Positions 59,300 through 64,000 of a stretch of DNA of 64,000 nt are shown one piece after another. Source of the DNA: SKVR01 sp046291875 (GTDB lineage: Bacteria > Bacteroidota > Bacteroidia > Bacteroidales > UBA7960); NCBI GenBank assembly GCA_046291875.1, contig JBKBSF010000004.1, positions 144,738 to 208,737 on the forward strand, in the 5' to 3' direction. Position 1 is the stretch's first letter. Each line of letters starts with the position of its first letter. The notes below the pieces were generated by a model that saw only the letters and a list, made by a program, of their open reading frames with translations, had not been told where the DNA came from and searched no databases. The position numbers and the translations under genes were made by a program.

Positions 59300-61681
59300 A
59301 TGAACTGGAACTACCTGAAAATTGCCTGGCGCATTCTTTTGAAAAACAAAACCCATACAATCATCAACATTGCAGGATTGGGGATGGGTTTTTCTGTTTC
59401 TGTGCTGATGATGATTTTTGTTATCCATCAACTGAGCTACGATACCTTTCATGACAACGCCGACCGGATCTACCGGCTTACCCTGCAGGGCTCTATGGCC
59501 GATGGCAAAATGTTGTCGGCAGCCCTAACCAGCGGTGAGGTAGCACAACACATTTCAGAACAGGTGCCGGAAGCAGAACAGTCTTGCCGCGTTTACCGCT
59601 GGGGTATCAGCGAAGTGATTTACGAAGACAAGCGATTTACCAATGATCTGGTTCTGTGGGTAGACCCCAACTTTTTCAGTATTTTCAGCTTCCCACTGGA
59701 AACGGGAAGCCCTCAAAAGGTACTTGCCGAACCCTTCAGCCTTGTAATTACCCGCACAACGGCCTTGAAATACTTCGGCGAAAGCAACCCCATCAATCAA
59801 ACACTTATGATCCGAGGCATTGACTATCGCATTACCGGTATTATGCCCGATCCTCCTGCCAATTCGCACATCCAGTTCGACATGCTGGCTTCTTTCTCCA
59901 CCTTGCAACGCCCGGGTTACAATATCGTAGAGCGCAGTGGCATCTCTTTTCCCACTTATGTGATGATACGAGAGGGGGCCAGTTTCGAGGCTTTCAATGA
60001 AAAGACCACGGCCATTGCCGACCACTATCTCAACGAGCGCTATGCCCCATTTGGCATTACCGGACAACACAGTCTGCAGCCCCTGGCCAGAGTCTACCTG
60101 CATTCTTCGCATGACTTCGATTCTTTCAGCCGTGGCGATATCAGGCATGTATATATCTTCTCCTTTTTGGCCCTGGCGGTAATACTCATTGCCATCTTCA
60201 ATTTCGTAAATCTGGTAACTGCCCAGTCGGAGAAGCGCATGCGCGAGATTGGCATGCGCAAGGTAATGGGGGCTTTCCGCAAGGATCTTATCCTGCAGTT
60301 TATCGGAGAGTCGGTATTGGTGGCATTTTTTGCTTTTGTGCTTTCGCTGATGATCAACGAGCTTTTCATCAACGAATTTGCATCTTTGCTTGATAATCAC
60401 CTGCGCCTTGAATACTGGCATCGCCCCCTCATGTTTGTTTTCATGCTGCTGCTTGTTTTGCTCACAGGCATAGTGGCAGGATTGTATCCGGCGCTTTATC
60501 TTTCGGGCTTCCAGCCCATTATCGTGCTCAAAGGCCTTACCCGAAGCTCAGGGGCAGCCCAGTTTATTCGCAAAACCCTGGTGATCTTTCAATTCACCAT
60601 CAGCATATTCCTAATTACCAGCGTACTGCTACTCAACAGGCAGGTTACATACATGCAAAATAAAGACCTGGGCTTTGCCCGCGAGAATATAATTTCGGTG
60701 CGGGGTATTACCCAGAACATCCGCAATGCTTATCCGGCACTGAAAGCCGAACTGGAACAGAACCCCTCGGTAATCAACGTATCAGCCTCACAGGAAGTAC
60801 CCGGCGAGACCATGAGCTTTCAGAACAGCCGCAGGGCGGGCGATAATCCGGAAGCTTCCATAATGATTTACGAGAACAGGATACAACATGGATATTTTGA
60901 AACCTTCGGTATGCGCATTGTACAGGGGCGCAATTTCGACCCGCTGATGCCCACCGATACTGCCGCATTTGTCATCAATGAAACAGCAGCACGCATGCTT
61001 GGGCTGGAAGACCCTATCAATGAAGAAATCGTGGTGTGGCAACATACCGGAAGAATCATTGGTGTGGTTGCCGACTTCAATTTCCAGTCGCTGCACAACG
61101 AGATCGACCCCCTGGCATTTACCCTCCACGACCCCTGGATTACCCGTATCAATATTCGCATCAGCCCTCATAACCGCACCGAAACATTAAACTGGATCAA
61201 AGAACGCTTCGAAACCGCCGACCCCAATTATACCTTTGAATATTTCTTTGTGGACGAACTCTTTGCGCAGATGTACACCCGTGAGGAGCACCTCAACAAA
61301 ATCACCATGGCTGCCGCCCTGATTGCCATTATCATCTCCTTTATGGGATTGTACGCCCTTACCTCTTTTACCATTCGCAAAAGGATAAGAGAGATCGCCA
61401 TTCGCAAAACCCTGGGAGCTTCTCTGGGGCAGGTTCTGATCATTCTTTTCCGCGATATGTGGCGTTGGATGGTGATGGGAAGTATCATTGCCTGGCCCCT
61501 GGCCGCATGGGTTATCATGCACTGGCAGGCAAACTTTGCTTTCCGCATTTCCATTGCCGCACACTGGTATCTCTTCCTGGCTTCCGGCGCGATGGCTGCA
61601 CTGATAGGCACTGCCGCCACCCTCTCACAAGCCTGGGCAGCCTCGAAAACCCACCCGGCCCAAAGCCTTAAAGCAGAATAG
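59300..61681 (+). CDS. MacB/FtsX-type ABC transporter permease
   Basis: A 793-residue permease with the duplicated Bacteroidota plan: first helix at about 18-42, a periplasmic MacB_PCD-like domain to about 285, FtsX block 1 (three helices, about 288-410), a helix near 430, a second periplasmic domain to about 670, and FtsX block 2 to the end. 'YLKIAWRILLKNKTHTIINI' is the usual N-terminus and 'EIGMRKVMGAFRKDL' and 'EIAIRKTLGASLGQV' are the two coupling helices. Such proteins work with a separate ATPase, often in stress or antimicrobial-peptide responses; no ATPase gene is adjacent. The sigma-54 promoter upstream indicates activator-dependent induction. Confidence 0.92.
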   Translation: MNWNYLKIAWRILLKNKTHTIINIAGLGMGFSVSVLMMIFVIHQLSYDTFHDNADRIYRLTLQGSMADGKMLSAALTSGEVAQHISEQVPEAEQSCRVYRWGISEVIYEDKRFTNDLVLWVDPNFFSIFSFPLETGSPQKVLAEPFSLVITRTTALKYFGESNPINQTLMIRGIDYRITGIMPDPPANSHIQFDMLASFSTLQRPGYNIVERSGISFPTYVMIREGASFEAFNEKTTAIADHYLNERYAPFGITGQHSLQPLARVYLHSSHDFDSFSRGDIRHVYIFSFLALAVILIAIFNFVNLVTAQSEKRMREIGMRKVMGAFRKDLILQFIGESVLVAFFAFVLSLMINELFINEFASLLDNHLRLEYWHRPLMFVFMLLLVLLTGIVAGLYPALYLSGFQPIIVLKGLTRSSGAAQFIRKTLVIFQFTISIFLITSVLLLNRQVTYMQNKDLGFARENIISVRGITQNIRNAYPALKAELEQNPSVINVSASQEVPGETMSFQNSRRAGDNPEASIMIYENRIQHGYFETFGMRIVQGRNFDPLMPTDTAAFVINETAARMLGLEDPINEEIVVWQHTGRIIGVVADFNFQSLHNEIDPLAFTLHDPWITRINIRISPHNRTETLNWIKERFETADPNYTFEYFFVDELFAQMYTREEHLNKITMAAALIAIIISFMGLYALTSFTIRKRIREIAIRKTLGASLGQVLIILFRDMWRWMVMGSIIAWPLAAWVIMHWQANFAFRISIAAHWYLFLASGAMAALIGTAATLSQAWAASKTHPAQSLKAE

Positions 61682-61958
61682 GATATTCAAAGTCGCCATT
61701 GCCAATCAGTTGCAAGTAATGGTTCGGATAAGCAACTACCCACAAAGCATTTTCTAAAACTATTACAGTATGATATTTCCTTAACCCACAGGATCATAAA
61801 AAAAGATCGATCGAAGCTAGTCGCAGTCAAAATCGACATGCCTAGTTCCCCGCAAAGATGGGGCAGGTATAAGACCAACCGATACCGCACTTGCGGAAGA
61901 GCTCAGCGAATCTTATCAATGAACTAGTTTTTTTCTGATCAAAATCAAAATAATAATT

Positions 61959-62630
61959 ATGACACAAAAACTATTCTTGGCTTTTATTAGTTTTCTCTCT
62001 TTTCATGCAATTTCACAGGACTTAATCACAGTCCGGTCAGAGATAGTGGATCAATCAAGCGAGATTTACCAATTAAGCATAGTTGAATATCAAACTGAAG
62101 ACTATTGGGCCATTTGGTCGGGCTGCCCGGGAGAACCCTTTGCTTCTTCATTTTTAACCCCTCAACAATTCAACCACTATGGGGTAAGCAATATCTGTGA
62201 TTTTGACTTAAAAACAGCCTGGGTAGTAAGCAATGAAGAAAGTGGAGTTGGTGAAAAATTTGGGTTTACACTGGATTTTCAGGAAGGAAGCAAGTATGGG
62301 GAGGCATATCAGTTTTATGGCATTCTAAATGTCTTCAATGGATATTGCAAATCACTGAAAACATGGACAGAAAATGCCAGACTTAAAATCCTTAAGCTGT
62401 ATCTGAACGATACTCCTGTATGCTTTATTGAACTTATTGACACCTGGCATTTTCAACAATTTGATCTTAGGGTTTTCTTTCAAAATGAATATGACACGCG
62501 ATTTGAGGATGGATTTTTTGAAATCAAGAACGGCGATAATCTGACATTTGAAATCATAGAAATCTATCCTGGTACAAAATATTCAGATGTTGCTGTCTCG
62601 CTTTTCATGGCTGAGCTGGCAGGGAATTAG
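61959..62630 (+). CDS. Exported protein with NADase-type glycan-binding-like domain
   Basis: A 223-residue protein with a signal peptide ('MTQKLFLAFISFLSFHAIS'). The rest fits a discoidin-like beta-sandwich of the kind described as NADase-type glycan-binding: 'VSNICDFDLKTAWVV' followed by 'SGVGEKFGFTLDFQEG', then 'FNGYCKSLKTWTENARL' and 'LKLYLNDTPVCFIELIDT'. It has no catalytic domain. The gene is clearly more A/T rich than the neighbouring genes, and the 277-base gap before it holds nothing recognised; acquisition from elsewhere is possible. A ligand-binding secreted role is inferred. Confidence 0.7.
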   Translation: MTQKLFLAFISFLSFHAISQDLITVRSEIVDQSSEIYQLSIVEYQTEDYWAIWSGCPGEPFASSFLTPQQFNHYGVSNICDFDLKTAWVVSNEESGVGEKFGFTLDFQEGSKYGEAYQFYGILNVFNGYCKSLKTWTENARLKILKLYLNDTPVCFIELIDTWHFQQFDLRVFFQNEYDTRFEDGFFEIKNGDNLTFEIIEIYPGTKYSDVAVSLFMAELAGN

Positions 62631-62800
62631 TTTTTTCCCTTGCTATCTCAGTTCTTTTTTTCATGAATAAAGTATTACCAGGGGTTCATTTAATCTGCAA
62701 TTGGATTAAGAGCATTGCCCCCGGAGTTTTTACTTATCTGCAGCATGAGACCACAGGAGTATATTTTTTGCATACATTTTATAAATCATAAAACCAATCC

Positions 62801-63718
62801 ATGAAAACAATTTTCCTTTTTTTACCACTTTTTTTAATTAATGCTGGCCAAGTCTTGGCAGAAACTCATAAAATCCCCACCTCCGACGGACAGGTACTTC
62901 ATGTTACGGTTAAAGGAGAAGGCATCCCTTGCCTTTATCTGCATGGTGGACCCGGCAGCGGAAGCTGGTGGCTGGAAAAATTCATGGGTGAACAGCTGGA
63001 AAAGCATTTCCGGATGATATACCTCGACCAGCGTGGAGTGGCCCGCTCTTCCGGCGACGAGAACACCAATTATACCATGGACCGCATGGTGATGGATTTT
63101 GAAGAGGTGCGCAATTACCTGGGCATTGAAAAATGGCTTACCCTGGGGCACTCCTTCGGAGGCCTTTTCCAGATGGGCTATGCCATGCGCCATCCCGAAG
63201 CCATAAAAGGCATGCTGATGATCAATGCAGCCCTGGATATGCAGGATTGCTTCGAATCCAGCTGGTGCCCCAAAGCAATGGAGTTTGCAGGCATTGAAGA
63301 TCGAAGGCTGTGCTCCGACTCCTCAATCCATTTTGTGGAACGCTGGAATGAAGCGGTGGAGTTGGTGCAAGCCAAAAACATCTTCTGGAAGATGGGCTAT
63401 GCCAGGGAAGAGAATATGCATATCATGAATGCCTCCTTTGGCGATATTCCTGACTGGAACTGGCGACAGGGGAGCAAGATTATGTTTGTGGAGGATTACC
63501 ACCTGAATTTTAAACCCTATACGGCACAACTGACCATGCCAATACTTTTTTTCTACGGCAAGACCGACTGGATGATCGGCCCCCATCACTACCAGGGTGT
63601 TGCATTCCCAAATATGCTGTTGTGGGGAAGTGATGTGGGGCATATGCCCTTTATGGAAAACCGGGAGGATCTGATGGATTCCATAAAAGCCTTCCTTGAG
63701 AAATTCATTAAGGAATAA
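62801..63718 (+). CDS. Exported alpha/beta hydrolase, prolyl-aminopeptidase-like (S33)
   Basis: A 305-residue protein with a signal peptide ('MKTIFLFLPLFLINAGQVLA'). The oxyanion motif 'LHGGPGSGSWW' is near 48, 'YLDQRGVARSSG' near 75 (both classical for proline iminopeptidases), the nucleophile Ser118 in 'GHSFGG', an acid in 'FFYGKTDWMIG' near 255 and the His in 'SDVGHMPFME' near 283. The triad is complete. It likely removes N-terminal proline or cleaves a related small ester/amide in the periplasm. It is the last gene before the repeat array. Confidence 0.88.
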   Translation: MKTIFLFLPLFLINAGQVLAETHKIPTSDGQVLHVTVKGEGIPCLYLHGGPGSGSWWLEKFMGEQLEKHFRMIYLDQRGVARSSGDENTNYTMDRMVMDFEEVRNYLGIEKWLTLGHSFGGLFQMGYAMRHPEAIKGMLMINAALDMQDCFESSWCPKAMEFAGIEDRRLCSDSSIHFVERWNEAVELVQAKNIFWKMGYAREENMHIMNASFGDIPDWNWRQGSKIMFVEDYHLNFKPYTAQLTMPILFFYGKTDWMIGPHHYQGVAFPNMLLWGSDVGHMPFMENREDLMDSIKAFLEKFIKE

Positions 63719-63761
63719 GCGAGTTAATTCATGGGTCGTATGCCTGCCCCGCCTTTGCGGG

Positions 63762-63838
63762 GGAACTTGCATGTCTATTTTACTGCGTCGAGCTTCGGTT
63801 CATTGTTTTTTGTGAGCCGCAGTGCTCATGCAAGTTTC
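63762..63838. repeat. Structured repeat, copy 1
   Basis: Outer stem GGAACTTGCATG (63762-63773) with CATGCAAGTTTC (63827-63838), 12 pairs including one G-U. Inner stem ACTGCG (63782-63787) with CGCAGT (63818-63823). The shared box TTTTGTGAGC ends at 63817 and TGAGC (63813-63817) can also pair with GCTCA (63824-63828). Confidence 0.8.
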
Positions 63839-63865
63839 ATTCAAAAAATTTGATTTAAGTTGTTG

Positions 63866-63931
63866 AATGGAACCCACTTACACCGTATTCATTGTCTTTT
63901 GTGAGCGCTCGGTGCTCATGTGGGTTTCATT
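63866..63931. repeat. Structured repeat, copy 2
   Basis: Outer stem AATGGAACCCAC (63866-63877) with GTGGGTTTCATT (63920-63931), 12 continuous pairs with one G-U. Inner stem CACCG (63881-63885) with CGGTG (63910-63914). It keeps TTCATTGT and TTTTGTGAGC of copy 1 although the arms differ in sequence. Confidence 0.8.
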
Positions 63932-63960
63932 AGAAAATAATTTAGTTAATTCATTGGCCT

Positions 63961-64000
63961 AATGGAACTTGCATGTCTATTTTCATCTTTTTTTGTGAGC
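63961..64000. repeat. Structured repeat, copy 3, cut by window end
   Basis: AATGGAACTTGCATGTCTAT at 63961-63980 repeats the 5' arm of copy 1, and TTTTTGTGAGC ends the window. Only the left half is visible. Confidence 0.75.

Noticed and set aside
61682..61958. Possible transposase or integrase remnant
   Set aside because: Short translations in all frames show no transposase motif; only random-looking, stop-rich sequence.
63762..64000. Integron attC sites or a CRISPR array
   Set aside because: The elements lack the RYYYAAC/GTTRRRY boxes of attC, and they are not identical repeats with unique spacers as in CRISPR.

Overview
The window reads as a chromosomal piece of an anaerobic or fermentative Bacteroidota (Bacteroidales-like) genome. 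Signs of this are a type IX secretion C-terminal sorting domain, promoters of the Bacteroidota form (TTTG, 19 bases, TAnnTTTG), almost no Shine-Dalgarno sequences, Bacteroidota-only envelope proteins, and fermentative acyl-CoA genes. I saw no rRNA or tRNA gene, no insertion sequence and no CRISPR array.

Bases 1-19200 form one long co-directional sugar-catabolism cluster: two family-10-like glycosidases (the first cut by the window edge), a DUF5009 membrane acyltransferase, an ion-coupled transporter, a stand-alone hydantoinase/oxoprolinase subunit, a degenerate FAD-fold protein, an N-acetylmannosamine-6-P epimerase (nanE), an FAD oxidoreductase, a phosphohexomutase, a HAD phosphatase, a GH38 alpha-mannosidase homologue, a GH94 phosphorylase and an SGNH esterase. 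No SusC/SusD pair is visible. The short gaps hold several families of palindromic intergenic repeats.

Bases 19201-28760 carry secreted proteins (a T9SS-exported multidomain protein, a GH16-like hydrolase and a very large outer-membrane protein) around fhs. Bases 28800-36900 carry a tandem double adenylate kinase, an MtfA-type peptidase, mtnA with a class II aldolase (methylthioadenosine salvage shunt), a SRPBCC protein, a small barrel protein, an acetate-uptake-type channel, corA and a Ca2+/Na+ antiporter.

Bases 37000-47760 are a short-chain acyl-CoA block. A leftward operon (butyrate kinase, 3-hydroxyacyl-CoA dehydrogenase, thiolase, alpha/beta hydrolase, acyl-CoA dehydrogenase) diverges from icmF, the fused B12-dependent isobutyryl-CoA mutase. 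icmF is followed tail to tail by a second butyrate-kinase paralogue whose N-terminal phosphate-binding motif is gone. Together they suggest interconversion and energy-yielding use of butyrate and isobutyrate.

Bases 47960-55275 hold two flavoprotein families, the pstSCAB phosphate transporter with a good promoter, and an Rrf2 regulator. Bases 55276-61700 hold a small membrane protein and an FtsX/MacB-type permease, both preceded by paired TGTnCG-N4-CGAACA-like palindromes and sigma-54-like promoters, with an orphan histidine kinase between them. The right end has a secreted glycan-binding-type protein, a secreted prolyl-aminopeptidase-like hydrolase and then a tandem array of structured repeats. 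Their stems differ in sequence but keep pairing, and the array runs off the window; this is the least explained signal here.
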